54,130 bases of DNA from Lachnospiraceae bacterium AM48-27BH (GTDB lineage: Bacteria > Bacillota > Clostridia > Lachnospirales > Lachnospiraceae). This document shows positions 1 through 8,656 of this stretch, piece by piece (the stretch's first letter is position 1; every line of letters begins with the position of its first letter). Under the pieces are notes generated by a model that saw nothing but the letters and a program-made list of their open reading frames with translations, did not search any database and was not told the DNA's origin. The DNA lies in NCBI GenBank assembly GCA_003478355.1, contig QUFC01000029.1, positions 1 through 54,130 of the forward strand, given 5' to 3'. Made by a program: the position numbers and the translations under genes.

Positions 1-25
1 CTTCTTTCGTAAATGTTGCAAATGT

Positions 26-775
26 TTGTTTTGGCACTTTCATTATACAACACATGGAATCGAGGTGTCTTTCTTTTATGCAAAATCACGAACTTGCTCA
101 TTTATAGTATTAAAACAAAACTATGCCGTTTCCACGGTAAATTCAAAATTGTGTTCCATTCATTCTTTTTTGACCTTTTTGGATCGCGCTGATTGTTTTG
201 TTCAATTAGAAAAAGTTCAAAAGAAAGAATTAAAAGCTACCTATGCTATTCTTACCCCGGAAGATTACCATAAACTCCTGGAAGAAAGCAGTCGCCCTCA
301 AAAAAGAAAGGTTAACCTTATGATCCGCGCCTTCGGACAAACTGGTATCCGTGTTTCAGAATTGCAGTTTATTACCGTTGAATCCATACAGCAACAGGAA
401 ATCACAATTAGAAATAAGAATAAAAACAGAAAAGTTCCTTTAATCCGGGAACTTCAGAAAATGCTTAATGATTATGTCATTGAAAAAAACATCCCATCTG
501 GCCCTATTTTCACTGATAAAAATAAAAAACCATTGGAACGGCAAAATATTTATAATATGCTCCAGACCATTGCTGCCAATGCTGGCATTGATAAAAGGAA
601 GGCACATCCCCATGCACTTCGCCACTTTTTCGCCAAATCCTTTTATGACAAGACGCATGATTTGGTCATGCTCTCAAATATTTTAGGACATTCCGATATC
701 AGCACCACAAAAAACTATGTTACCGGTACGTTCGAAGAATTATGCAACGAAATGGAAGAAATAGGTATCTTATAA
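26..775 (+). pseudogene. Tyrosine recombinase/integrase, N-terminally truncated
   Basis: This is the catalytic half of a phage-integrase-type tyrosine recombinase, which cuts and rejoins DNA through a tyrosine-phosphate link. The visible catalytic set is complete: Arg in TGIRVSEL (about residue 109), HALRH, His in GHSD and Tyr in TKNYV near the C-terminus. Recognisable family sequence begins only around residue 30 (KQNYAVSTVNSK). The residues before it are Cys- and aromatic-rich and do not look like an N-terminal core-binding domain. No good ribosome site precedes the first ATG, and the frame stays open to the window edge. I infer loss or replacement of the N-terminal DNA-binding arm near position 100. 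It could be functional only if an unusual upstream start exists outside the window. Confidence 0.75.
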
Positions 776-892
776 TTTCCAAATCCGCCATTTGCATTAA
801 GGGCAGCTCCGAGATATAGCTGCTCTCCGCATAATCTATCCCCAATATTTCATATTTTTCTGCACCATATAATTCACTATTCAATTTTGGGA

Positions 893-929
893 AAAATGAT
901 ACCCTACTACATAGATCAGGTATCATTTT
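893..929. repeat. Inverted repeat with GGTATCATTTT arms
   Basis: AAAATGATACC (893-903) and GGTATCATTTT (919-929) form a perfect 11-bp inverted repeat around a 15-base spacer, just left of the IS605-type element. Two further direct copies of GGTATCATTTT lie on the far side of the IS (2914-2924 and 2939-2949). It may be a terminator or a recombinase core site, and the IS appears to have inserted inside this repeat cluster. Confidence 0.55.
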
Positions 930-935
930 CCTCAG

Positions 936-1080
936 TGACATGCTCCCACCACTTAGCTAACGCTTGAAGTGGGGGCTTCTCGTTCGATTGCCCGATAGGG
1001 CAAAGCATAAGCGAGCTATCCCCGTGTGTCCCACGGTTTTATCAGAATGATATTGTTGGAATTTTTGCTGCAAAGATCAG
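936..1080 (-). ncRNA. Probable TnpB guide RNA (omegaRNA) and right-end hairpin
   Basis: TnpB proteins use a guide RNA made from the 3' end of tnpB plus the transposon right end. Here the segment after the tnpB stop contains a GC-rich stem-loop (arms at about 945-954 and 967-975) followed by GGGAGCATGTCA. The guide would be the flanking sequence on the minus strand below about 936. The 5' limit may lie inside tnpB. The call rests on position and structure only. Confidence 0.6.
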
Positions 1081-2195
1081 AAAATTTTCTTTTCTATATC
1101 AAGCATCATTCCGGATATTCGAATCCCTTCTCTGCATATATTGATTGCTGCGTTTTCGTCCCGATCCATTCGATTTCCGCATACACACTCATAAATGCGA
1201 TCGCTCAGCTGCAAATCTTCTTTTACCTTTCCACAGCAGCTGCATGTTTTGGAACTGGGATACCAGCGATCAATGCGGATCAGTTTCTTACCTGCACGTT
1301 CCATTTTATATGTCAGAAAATCAGTAAACATTCCCCAGCTATTGTCATGAACACTCTTTCCCAAATGCATATCCTGGCTCATCTCTTTCATATTCAGATT
1401 TTCGATGCACACGATATCGTAGGAATTGGCTATCTTCTTTGATTCTTTATGCAAAAAATCCTTTCGCTGGTGTGCGATACGGGTATGAATTCGTGCCACT
1501 TTCTTCTTTTGTTTTTTATAACGGTTGCTCCCCTGTTCACAGCGGCTCAGTCTACGCTGCTCCCTTGCCAGCTTCTGCCGGGCTTTTTGAAAAAAATGAG
1601 GATATGCTGCATGATTTCCATTGAAATCTACATACAACTCCTTCATGGAAAAATCAAGACCAATTGCGGTTTCTGCTTTCCTGGTTTCATGCACCGGTTC
1701 CTCGCAGGAATATAACAGAGCAACGTAATATCGTTCATCTGCTTCCTGACTAATTGTTGCACCTTTCAGCTGGTAACATTCATCAATCTTCCGATGTTGT
1801 CTGATTCGGACCCAGCCAGCTTTTGGAAGTTTCAGTTTTCCATTTTGTAAGACGATGTTTCCATTCACATAATTGGTTGTATAACTTTTCACAGATTTCT
1901 TTTTTGATTTGAATTTCGGAAACCCAACTGAGGCATCACGAAAGAAATTTTTGTATGCAGTCTGCAAATGCAGCTGCGCATTACACAGTGCCAGACTGTC
2001 TACTTCCTTTAACCATGGAAACTCCGATTTATACCTGGCTGGTGTCAAGCTTAAGTTCTTCCCGGTTTTCTCATAATGCGCTTTTTTCTCAGCAAGCATC
2101 CGGTTATAAACAAGACGAACGCAGCCAAACATTTTTGCAAATAATTCCCTTTGTGCTTTATTCGGATAAATCCGAAAACGGTACACGGTGTTCAC
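1077..2195 (-). CDS. tnpB: TnpB RNA-guided nuclease
   Basis: TnpB is the RNA-guided endonuclease of IS200/IS605 elements and ancestor of Cas12. The RuvC-like catalytic residues are visible: Asp181 in GLDFS, Glu265 in IENL and the DRD of DRDENAAINI (344-346). A zinc ribbon of CSCC and CVC cysteines sits at 318-339. The preferred start is GTG at 2195, giving 372 residues (usual family length), because GGGAGAGGG lies just upstream. A longer open frame to 2258 adds residues with no homology-like character. The gene overlaps the 3' end of tnpA, as is common. It appears intact and probably active. Confidence 0.92.
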   Translation of the reverse strand: MNTVYRFRIYPNKAQRELFAKMFGCVRLVYNRMLAEKKAHYEKTGKNLSLTPARYKSEFPWLKEVDSLALCNAQLHLQTAYKNFFRDASVGFPKFKSKKKSVKSYTTNYVNGNIVLQNGKLKLPKAGWVRIRQHRKIDECYQLKGATISQEADERYYVALLYSCEEPVHETRKAETAIGLDFSMKELYVDFNGNHAAYPHFFQKARQKLAREQRRLSRCEQGSNRYKKQKKKVARIHTRIAHQRKDFLHKESKKIANSYDIVCIENLNMKEMSQDMHLGKSVHDNSWGMFTDFLTYKMERAGKKLIRIDRWYPSSKTCSCCGKVKEDLQLSDRIYECVCGNRMDRDENAAINICREGIRISGMMLDIEKKIF

Positions 2196-2598
2196 TTTTA
2201 CCCTCTCCCTGTGTTTCAATGTACTGACGGATGACCTCAATTGGGGCACCGCCAGCACTCAGCAGACAAAAACTCTGGCTCCAGAATGTTTCTTTCCAGA
2301 GCTTTTGCCGGACTTCCGGATACTCCTTTTTAATCAGGCGGCTGCTTGCGCTTTTATATGCATTGATGAACTTACTCAGTTCTGATTTGGGATGAGCACG
2401 GAACATGATATGCACATGGTCCTGATCATGATTCCATTCTTCCAGAGTAATGTGATAGTTCGGAGCAATATGCTCAAATATTTCTCTCGCCCGATTTGAA
2501 ATCGGATCATTCAAAACCTTTTTTCGGTATTTTATAACCAGAATCAAATGGTAATATAATAAAAATACCGAGTGTGCATTGCTATCCAATTTTCTCAT
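2158..2598 (-). CDS. tnpA: IS200/IS605 family transposase TnpA (Y1 HUH)
   Basis: This is the single-strand transposase of the element. It is 146 residues, typical of the family. It has the HUH metal-binding motif in DHVHIM (His61, His63) and the catalytic tyrosine in IRQYIETQ (Tyr126). TnpA dimers bind the end hairpins and cut with a 5'-phosphotyrosine intermediate. The gene starts at an ATG at 2598, and its 3' end overlaps tnpB. All key residues are present, so the element may still be mobile. Confidence 0.93.
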   Translation of the reverse strand: MRKLDSNAHSVFLLYYHLILVIKYRKKVLNDPISNRAREIFEHIAPNYHITLEEWNHDQDHVHIMFRAHPKSELSKFINAYKSASSRLIKKEYPEVRQKLWKETFWSQSFCLLSAGGAPIEVIRQYIETQGEGKSEHRVPFSDLSE

Positions 2599-2852
2599 AA
2601 TAATCAGCCTTCCCTATTATCTCGACTGATTATATTGTACCATATATTTTTCTATATGTCCATGTTTTATCGAACGTAAGTTCTCTTTATCCGCGCAGCT
2701 ATGTGCAATATAGAATCATGCCAGTTATTGCAATATCAGAAATCAAAAGCAGGCAATTCATCCCACCCCCTAAAGAGGATGGGGGAATTCTTGCAGTGTT
2801 TAGTCAAAAGTCCAGTAATCCGCTTGATTTTATTGCACATTTTGAATGACCA

Positions 2853-2949
2853 AACCCCAAATTTTTCACCCATCTTGGATAGCAGAATTTGGGGTTGTTT
2901 CCGATATAAATGAGGTATCATTTTCACACTGTAAGTAAGGTATCATTTT
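2853..2949. repeat. Hairpin and GGTATCATTTT direct repeats right of the IS
   Basis: AACCCCAAATT (2853-2863) and AATTTGGGGTT (2886-2896) are perfect inverted arms. They are followed by two direct copies of GGTATCATTTT at 2914-2924 and 2939-2949, 25 bases apart. The same 11-mer occurs in both orientations left of the IS. No gene is seen between 2600 and 2951 apart from the IS left end. Confidence 0.5.
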
Positions 2950-2951
2950 GC

Positions 2952-3926
2952 CTAAATCTGTTCTCCTTTCACCGTCTGATATGGAGCAGTCAATTCATCT
3001 AATATTTCTTTTTCCCGCTTAATTCTATTCCTAATATACAGTGTAGCTCTTGCGTCTTCCAAGGAATCATGCGCTTTATAGTTATACCCAAAATGTGCGG
3101 CGGCCGCTTCTAACGTCTGCCATCGTCGGGTTCCGTAGCGCTTATCATAATTCCCACAAATTTCGGCAAAATCATACATCACATCTTCTAATTCGGTATT
3201 CGTACCTGGTTCAATACCTACAAAAAATAAAAATCCGAGATCGAAATCACAATTATACGCGATCCATGTTTTCCCTGATGCAAAAACGCCCTTTATCTTC
3301 CCTATCAGTTCTCTGATGGTCTTACATTTTCTTACCCTCTCTGGTGTAATACCATTCACCCGTTCCGCGTCTGGCCATGACCTGATCAGCTCTGGTCGGA
3401 CATACTCATTAAGAAGTAAATCCCCGTTTCCATCAACCGCACTGATCTGTAAAATTTCATTATCGTTACTGTTCAACCCCGTAGTCTCCAGATCAAACAC
3501 AACAATTCCAGATGGATTATCACATGGTTCTGGGGCTACTTTCAGTGCATACTCTCGCAATTCCCAGAAGTATGTATAAATTTTTAAATGATCGGCCTCT
3601 CTTTCCCGGATCCATTTTTCTCTGCACGCGCTGCCGCAAAACTGCCCCAGCAGGGATTTGCTTCCTACAGATCGCATGGCCCAATATGGCGATTTGTAAT
3701 TATATGTTTCTTCCAACTTTTTACAGCCGCCAATTTCTTCAAAATTTTTCTGTTCATCTATATTAGAAAAATACTTGCACTCCGCATGCTCATCCAAAAA
3801 AGCCTGTAATTCCTGCTGATCATTGCCCTCGTAACTTAATGCCTCATTTAAAATCAGTATTGGTGCTCCACACTGATCGCAGATGCCATGATTCCAATAA
3901 TAATAAAGCTGATATTTCTCATTCAC
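2952..3926 (-). CDS. DEDDh 3'-5' exonuclease with N-terminal zinc cluster
   Basis: The C-terminal half (about 140-305) is a DnaQ/PolC-epsilon-like 3'-5' exonuclease. The metal-binding set is Asp145 and Glu147 (FDLETTG), the Asp of YNCDFD (about 227-229), and His286 with Asp291 (HDSLEDA). The N-terminal 130 residues carry CDQCG and CGSAC pairs, suggesting a zinc-binding module. The start is GTG at 3926, which overlaps the stop of the upstream YaiI-like gene (GTGA), so the two are translationally coupled. The role is probably nucleic-acid trimming. Nothing ties it to a specific polymerase. Confidence 0.85.
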   Translation of the reverse strand: MNEKYQLYYYWNHGICDQCGAPILILNEALSYEGNDQQELQAFLDEHAECKYFSNIDEQKNFEEIGGCKKLEETYNYKSPYWAMRSVGSKSLLGQFCGSACREKWIREREADHLKIYTYFWELREYALKVAPEPCDNPSGIVVFDLETTGLNSNDNEILQISAVDGNGDLLLNEYVRPELIRSWPDAERVNGITPERVRKCKTIRELIGKIKGVFASGKTWIAYNCDFDLGFLFFVGIEPGTNTELEDVMYDFAEICGNYDKRYGTRRWQTLEAAAAHFGYNYKAHDSLEDARATLYIRNRIKREKEILDELTAPYQTVKGEQI

Positions 3927-4405
3927 ACGTTCTGCCCTCTCTCTGTATCTTCCGAACAGTTTTTCATAGCCATTAATACCATTTTTTCCACAGACTGAAA
4001 AAATCTTTCATCATCTGCATCAGTGCGCTTTCTCGGCCCCTTTATATGATTTTTATGGCTGCTCCGCCGCGCTTTTTTGTTCAAGTGCCGTTCCATCAGC
4101 ATCTGGTCAATATTTTCATTTGTATACCACTTGCCTGACTGATGAATTGCATAAGCCCCTTTGCCAAGAGCCATAGCTGCTACTCCATAATCCTGCGATA
4201 CCACGATATCTCCTTTATGACAAATGCTGATCAGCTTATAATCTACGGCATCCGTGCCGGCTCCAACAACCACTACCTCACTATAATCAGAATACAATAC
4301 ATGGTTTGTATCGCATAGCAGCGTTACCGCCACCCTATATTTTTTCGCAACTGCTTCCACAATGGAAACCACCGGACAAGCATCTGCATCAACAAAAATC
4401 TGCAT
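3923..4405 (-). CDS. YaiI/YqxD family protein (UPF0178)
   Basis: The 160-residue protein begins with the family signature VDADACPV and has the GAGTDAVDYKLI and VVSQDYGVA blocks typical of the DUF188/UPF0178 family. The fold is PIN-like by family knowledge, and the biochemical role is unknown. The basic C-terminal tail (KKARRSSHKNHIKGPRKR) is also typical. The gene is first in a two-gene unit with the exonuclease downstream. Confidence 0.9.
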   Translation of the reverse strand: MQIFVDADACPVVSIVEAVAKKYRVAVTLLCDTNHVLYSDYSEVVVVGAGTDAVDYKLISICHKGDIVVSQDYGVAAMALGKGAYAIHQSGKWYTNENIDQMLMERHLNKKARRSSHKNHIKGPRKRTDADDERFFQSVEKMVLMAMKNCSEDTERGQNV

Positions 4406-4835
4406 AGTACCACCCTTTATCTTGTTTAGTATATGGATTATACCACAAGTATATCATACACACGAAAAATAGGTATAACCCGGCACTCAATAACAAATAA
4501 ATGTTGCTGACTTCTCAGCCTGACCAATAACTGATTTCCTTGCGAAAAAGCAAGTCGGTGACAGTTCATGAGATCAGCAACAACAACGTCCAAATCGTCT
4601 GGCCGTTGACGTGGCAGAATCCATTAAACTACACCATCCTGCTCCCAGCTATCTGCGCGATGATTCCGAACAGGAGAAAAATACAATTGCCGCCATTTGA
4701 TGGCGGCAATGCAGCTTTAAAATTATTTACAAATTATAGATATTTTACAATTTCATCAAGATTTATTATGAAATGGCCATATGGGGTGAAAAATATTTGT
4801 GATACTTCCTTAAGTTGCAATTGTACTCCATTTTT
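4406..4835. other. Intergenic region without a convincing gene
   Basis: No gene is supported here. GTTGCTGA (4503-4510) and TCAGCAAC (4574-4581) form a distant inverted repeat. A fragment-like stretch at 4540-4680 has higher GC than its surroundings and may be a remnant of a lost gene or insertion. Confidence 0.4.
4686..4710 (-). terminator. Probable terminator of hipBA
   Basis: ATTGCCGCCAT and ATGGCGGCAAT form a perfect 11-bp stem with a 3-base loop. On the minus strand it lies about 125 bases after the hipA stop and is followed by TTGTATTTTTC, so it fits an intrinsic terminator for leftward transcription. Confidence 0.65.
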
Positions 4836-5969
4836 CTAAGAAAGATACTGTCCCAGCATCTGGTTCACACAATCCTTGATCTGGTTCATAATTCTCCTGC
4901 ATTCCGCTCTCGCCATCCCAGCGGCAATGCCAACTGCCAGAATCTCCTTTTCTCCTGGATTGCGCCCATTTCCATCCACTGTGGTTGTATGTTCTCCGTA
5001 ATAGGTATTGCTGTAAGTGAGATCGTATGCAGGACTCAACCGCCAGCAATCCTCTGCCTCATGGTATAGATACGTAAAATTTTTAGAATGATCATCTCGG
5101 TTATGAGCGAACACATTAAAGCACATCCTGCGGAACATATTGTTCACATCTTCTGGATGATCCCTGGTTAAAATTTTCGTCAGCTTCATCAAACTGTGGT
5201 AATCCAGACTTGGCTGTTCGAAATCTAATTCCAAAAGAGCAGCGGCGGTTAACATATGGATTCGTTTTTGACTGCCATTATCCATCATTCTGTCAAATCG
5301 TTTTGTTCCAAAATACCCTTCGCATTTGTCTGATGGAAATAATCTGGCCTTACTCATGGCAATACCACATTGTCTGGCACAGCAGGAATAATCATATTCC
5401 ATCTTTCCAGCATTTCTTCCATCTACATGGGCCGGAAATTTAATGATCCACTCTTCCCCCTCAATAGTTGTCATAATTTTGGGTCTGGCTCCACCGCTGG
5501 TACCTCCCAGGCGATATAGCTCATCCAGTTTATCAGAATACTCTGTATTCAACAGCTTCTGACATTGCTCCGCAAGTTCATCCAGATTACTATGGCCCTG
5601 TTTTTCCTGCATTTCCTTTTCTGGATAATAGGTAAGCGCCCCCATTCCTGATTTTCCAACGATAGCCAGCCGCTCCAAAACTGTAAGTTTATCCGGATTT
5701 TGTCCATGGGCGCGCAGTAGTCGCTTCAACAATAATCTTCCCCAGTTGTCTGGTAAACTGTCCGCAAATACTCCAAAAAGTCCATCAAAATAGTCTTTGT
5801 TTGGAACAAAAACCTGCCTTTTCAGTGGAAGAGAAAATGGACTGATCGGGAATCCATGTTCAAGCCATTCTTCGCTATATTGAAATGCCGCTTTATGGTC
5901 TGCAGTCATCGCCAGCGTTCCAACGAGCCTTTCATCGTAGAGAACCTGCAATGCATTATTTGGTTTCAT
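4836..5969 (-). CDS. hipA: HipA-family serine/threonine kinase toxin
   Basis: HipA toxins phosphorylate host proteins such as glutamyl-tRNA synthetase and induce growth arrest. The 377-residue protein shows the Gly-rich loop GGTSGGARPK (155-164), the catalytic HNRDDHSKNF (289-298) and the metal-binding Asp of SPAYDLTYS (about 316). All are intact. The start at 5969 follows AGGAGGTTATTA, a strong site lying inside the 3' end of hipB, so the pair overlaps by 14 bases. A longer frame to 6050 is rejected because it runs through hipB. Confidence 0.93.
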   Translation of the reverse strand: MKPNNALQVLYDERLVGTLAMTADHKAAFQYSEEWLEHGFPISPFSLPLKRQVFVPNKDYFDGLFGVFADSLPDNWGRLLLKRLLRAHGQNPDKLTVLERLAIVGKSGMGALTYYPEKEMQEKQGHSNLDELAEQCQKLLNTEYSDKLDELYRLGGTSGGARPKIMTTIEGEEWIIKFPAHVDGRNAGKMEYDYSCCARQCGIAMSKARLFPSDKCEGYFGTKRFDRMMDNGSQKRIHMLTAAALLELDFEQPSLDYHSLMKLTKILTRDHPEDVNNMFRRMCFNVFAHNRDDHSKNFTYLYHEAEDCWRLSPAYDLTYSNTYYGEHTTTVDGNGRNPGEKEILAVGIAAGMARAECRRIMNQIKDCVNQMLGQYLS

Positions 5970-6234
5970 TAATAACCTCCTGAATATTCTTATATGGCAC
6001 CTGTGTAAAAATACTCCTAAGCTCATCTGCAATATCCAAGGCCATAGCAATCTTGGTCAGTGAGATCAGGGAGATCTGTCCGGTAGCTTCAAATCTTTTG
6101 ATAGAGCCATAGCTTACACCACTCATAGAGGATAATTTTTCCTGGGAAATGGAACGCCGTTTTCGGATGTTTCTTACCCTTTGTGCCAGCTTCTGATCCA
6201 ATTCTTCCGCTGTTTCCCATATCAGTTGTTCCAT
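5956..6234 (-). CDS. hipB: HipB-like antitoxin/repressor (XRE)
   Basis: A 92-residue protein with a helix-turn-helix at about 18-75 (RNIRKRRSISQEKLSSMSG, then YGSIKRFE). It precedes and overlaps hipA, the usual order for antitoxin-repressor and kinase. By family knowledge it binds the operator upstream and neutralises HipA. The palindromic operator is seen at 6266-6306. Confidence 0.9.
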   Translation of the reverse strand: MEQLIWETAEELDQKLAQRVRNIRKRRSISQEKLSSMSGVSYGSIKRFEATGQISLISLTKIAMALDIADELRSIFTQVPYKNIQEVINETK

Positions 6235-6265
6235 TCGTTTTCACCGCCTTTATTTACAAATAATA

Positions 6266-6306
6266 TATTATCCAAAATAGCTTAATTTATACTATTTTAG
6301 ATAATA
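6266..6306. promoter_or_regulatory. HipB operator palindrome
   Basis: TATTATCCAAAATAG (6266-6280) and CTATTTTAGATAATA (6292-6306) are 15-base inverted arms with one mismatch and an 11-base spacer. They lie 30-70 bases upstream of hipB and cover a likely weak promoter (TTAAGA, 17 bases, TAAATT on the minus strand). The arrangement fits autorepression by HipB. Confidence 0.75.
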
Positions 6307-6383
6307 TCTTAACTACTTTTATTTTAGCATTTTTATTTTTAAATAACAACAGATTATACAGAATAAAATTGAACGAGCAAAAA

Positions 6384-6713
6384 CTATTGTTCTCTATACT
6401 TTCTTTCAATACACAAACTGTAAACCACCATGATTACTATTGTTTCTATCATTACTCCCAATACTGACAGTAAAATAAATGGAGAATTCTGTCCTGAAAG
6501 CAGCGGTAATCCCAATGCAATCAATATTGCTCCATAAATAACAAACAGCTTACCAACCGCATGATTGTAGCCCATTATATCATTTACAGATATAGATTTT
6601 ATGTTTGCCCAAAAGTCAGCCACTTTTCCTGAAAGATATGCTCTTATTCCAAGACTAATGATAATAACGCCAACCATCGCCCATATAACAAACCCTATCA
6701 TATTCCCAGTCAT
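6384..6713 (-). CDS. Small integral membrane protein
   Basis: A 109-residue protein with three predicted membrane segments (about 5-23, 50-70 and 78-98). The block FWANIKS...YNHAVGKLF resembles small DUF3784-like membrane proteins of Firmicutes, but I give no function. The start at 6713 follows GGGAGAAATATT. A longer frame to 6821 lacks a ribosome site and overlaps the neighbouring gene. Confidence 0.7.
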   Translation of the reverse strand: MTGNMIGFVIWAMVGVIIISLGIRAYLSGKVADFWANIKSISVNDIMGYNHAVGKLFVIYGAILIALGLPLLSGQNSPFILLSVLGVMIETIVIMVVYSLCIERKYREQ

Positions 6714-6747
6714 AATATTTCTCCCAATAACATCCAATTTTTCGAGT

Positions 6748-7170
6748 TTATGAACCGATAGAGCCTTCATTTTCCCCCTCTGGAAGCACCTGCAACGCAT
6801 CCTGCACAGTACTGAACACACGCTCGTCCAGCCAGCCGCCCTGTCTTCTGTTCTGGGCTGCTGAGATGACCGGATACTGCCAGATGGTCTTTTGATGGGT
6901 ATAATTTAGCCAGGAATCAATCCACCAGTCACTTTCCTTTGCCTTGATTTCATAGGCCACGTATCCGCGACAGTTTTCCCCACTCCGCGGCAAGGAAAAT
7001 TCCGCGAAAATGCTGGCATTCTGTTGACTTCCGTAAAAGAAAGCATTCATGCCGGTATCGTAATTTTCGTCCTGCAAGATTTTATAATCTGCGGTGTAAG
7101 AAGTTCCATCCTTATCGTAAAGGACCTGACCGGTAAGTTTACCCTGGGAGGTCCAGCCCCGTTTCCCTTA
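6748..7170 (-). pseudogene. 3' remainder of a truncated gene at an element boundary
   Basis: The frame reads without a stop from about 7168 to 6748, but the only early start is a TTG at 7077. Upstream codons (reading GKRGWTSQGKLTGQVLYDKD) look like real coding sequence and then meet a stop. I infer the gene lost its 5' part where the recombinase-bearing element begins, at about 7170. The product is soluble and rich in Trp/Tyr/Gln, and I do not recognise the family. It overlaps the upstream region of the membrane protein gene. Confidence 0.55.
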
Positions 7171-7202
7171 ATTAAAGATATTGTTGGGTAAAAAAAGAAA
7201 GG

Positions 7203-8590
7203 TCAGTCGATTTTGCCGATGAAGCGGTAGTAGATTTCTACTTCCTGCTCACGGCTTCCATCCTCGCCCTTGACAGCTTCGTGGACGGTTATTTTTTCAA
7301 TTAGAGTGTTCAGAAGTTCGGCGGTCAGCTCCACAGGGTTGACATACTGTTTCATTAGGGCAATCCACTTTTCAGCATCCGCTGCGGTCTGTACGGCGGC
7401 TTCCATCATTTCGTGAAGCTGTCTTATTTTTGTTTCAAGCTCCTTTTGCTCGTTCTGGTACTTCTCGGACAGCATATTGAAGTTATACTCGGTTATGCGT
7501 CCGGCAGACCAGTCCTCATACATTTTAGCAAACAGCCCGTCAACCTCGGCTTTACGCTTCTCTGCCTTTTTCAGCTCCGCAGCCTGCTTTTTCTTCGCAG
7601 AGTTCCTTTCCCTGTCGCTGACATTGAGCAGCCGTTTCAGCAGCTTGTCCTCATCTTTCTGTGCCAGCATAGACCAGTATTGCAGTCTTGCAAGCACATA
7701 GGCATACAGTACATCATAGCGGATATAGTGCATGGAACACTGGCGTAATCCCTGTCCGTTCTTGCTGCAATGGTAGTACCCGTATGGGTTTTTGTTCTGC
7801 TTGTTTTCCCCATAGGCTAAAGACCATCCGCAGTCTGCACATTTTATCAATCCTGCGAAAATCTGTGTCGTACCGTTTCTGCGTTTCCTGCGTCTGCTTG
7901 CAATCAGCTCTTGAACTTTTTGGAACACTTCTTCGGAAATGATGGCTTCGTGGGTATTTTCCACACGATACCATTCTTCCTGCGGCTTCCGCACCTTTTT
8001 CTTGTTCTTGAATGAAATGTTGCTCTGCTTGTTGTGAACGCTGTGACCGATGTAGGTTTCCTCTTTCAAAATGCTCTTGACCTGTGCAATCGTCCACGCA
8101 TAGGCTTTTTCTGCGGGCGCACCGGCGTAGATATTGGCGAAAGTCCCGTATCTTTCATAGTTCAGCCAGCCGGGGGTAGGTACTTTTTCCTCCACCAGAA
8201 TCCGTGTAATGCTGGCGGCTCCACGCCCATGTACAGCAAGGTCAAAAATCTTCTCTACAATCCAGCGTGTTTCCGGGTCGATCAGAAGATGACCTTTTTT
8301 GTCCGGGTCTTTTACATAGCCCAGCGGTGCATAGGCTCCATAGTGTGCGCCATTGGCAAATCTTGTGTGCATGGCAGCCTTGACCTTTTTGCTGGTCTGT
8401 CGGGCGTGCATTTCATTCAGGATGTTTAAGAACGGTGCAAGCTCGCTTTCTCCGTTGATGGTGTCCACATTGTCATTGATGGCAATGTAGCGTACTCCCT
8501 TGCTGGGGAAATAGATTTCCGTGTACTGACCGGTCAGGATATAGTTTCTTCCCAGACGGGATAAGTCTTCTTGTGTCAAGTAGGGACTAA
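7203..8590 (-). pseudogene. Large serine recombinase, catalytic N-terminus missing
   Basis: From DLSRLGRNYILTGQYTE onward this matches the TnpX-like large serine recombinase pattern: end of the resolvase domain, recombinase domain, a zinc ribbon (CADC...C...C), a coiled coil and a C-terminal tail ending FIGKID. About 70 residues carrying the nucleophilic serine are absent. The apparent start at 8630 lies inside the terminator hairpin of the upstream operon, so it is not a genuine start. I infer a breakpoint near 8585-8605. The protein, if made, cannot cut DNA. Confidence 0.85.
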
Positions 8591-8609
8591 AAAAATATTG
8601 AGAATTTAC

Positions 8610-8647
8610 AAGCCGTTCATAGGTGGACAACCACCCGTGAACGGCTT
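8610..8647 (-). terminator. Terminator of the serine recombinase operon
   Basis: AAGCCGTTCA (8610-8619) and TGAACGGCTT (8638-8647) form a perfect 10-bp stem extended by an inner GGTGG/CCACC pair. On the minus strand it follows the stop of the small recombinase by about 10 bases and is followed by a T-rich run ending in seven T. It marks the end of the operon and lies next to the junction with the truncated recombinase. Confidence 0.85.
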
Positions 8648-8656
8648 GCGTTTTCT

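Larger units (their letters stand above)
936..2800 (-). mobile_element. IS200/IS605-family insertion sequence
   Basis: The element carries Y1 transposase tnpA and accessory tnpB on the minus strand, overlapping by 38 bases. The right end (low coordinates) has a hairpin with CCCCCACTT/AAGTGG arms near 943-978. The left end has an imperfect hairpin at about 2754-2790 with AATTC/GAATT outer arms. Elements of this family move as single-stranded circles and make no target duplications, so the exact tips are estimates (right tip about 936-941, left tip about 2795-2815). The 20 bases beyond the right tip contain one of the GGTATCATTTT repeats. Confidence 0.8.

Noticed and set aside
720..941. Small minus-strand frame of 73 residues after the integrase
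   Set aside because: No ribosome site, overlaps the integrase 3' end and the inverted repeat; no family resemblance.
4540..4839. Plus-strand frame of 99 residues before hipA 3' end
   Set aside because: Runs through the terminator hairpin, has no ribosome site and no protein-like features.
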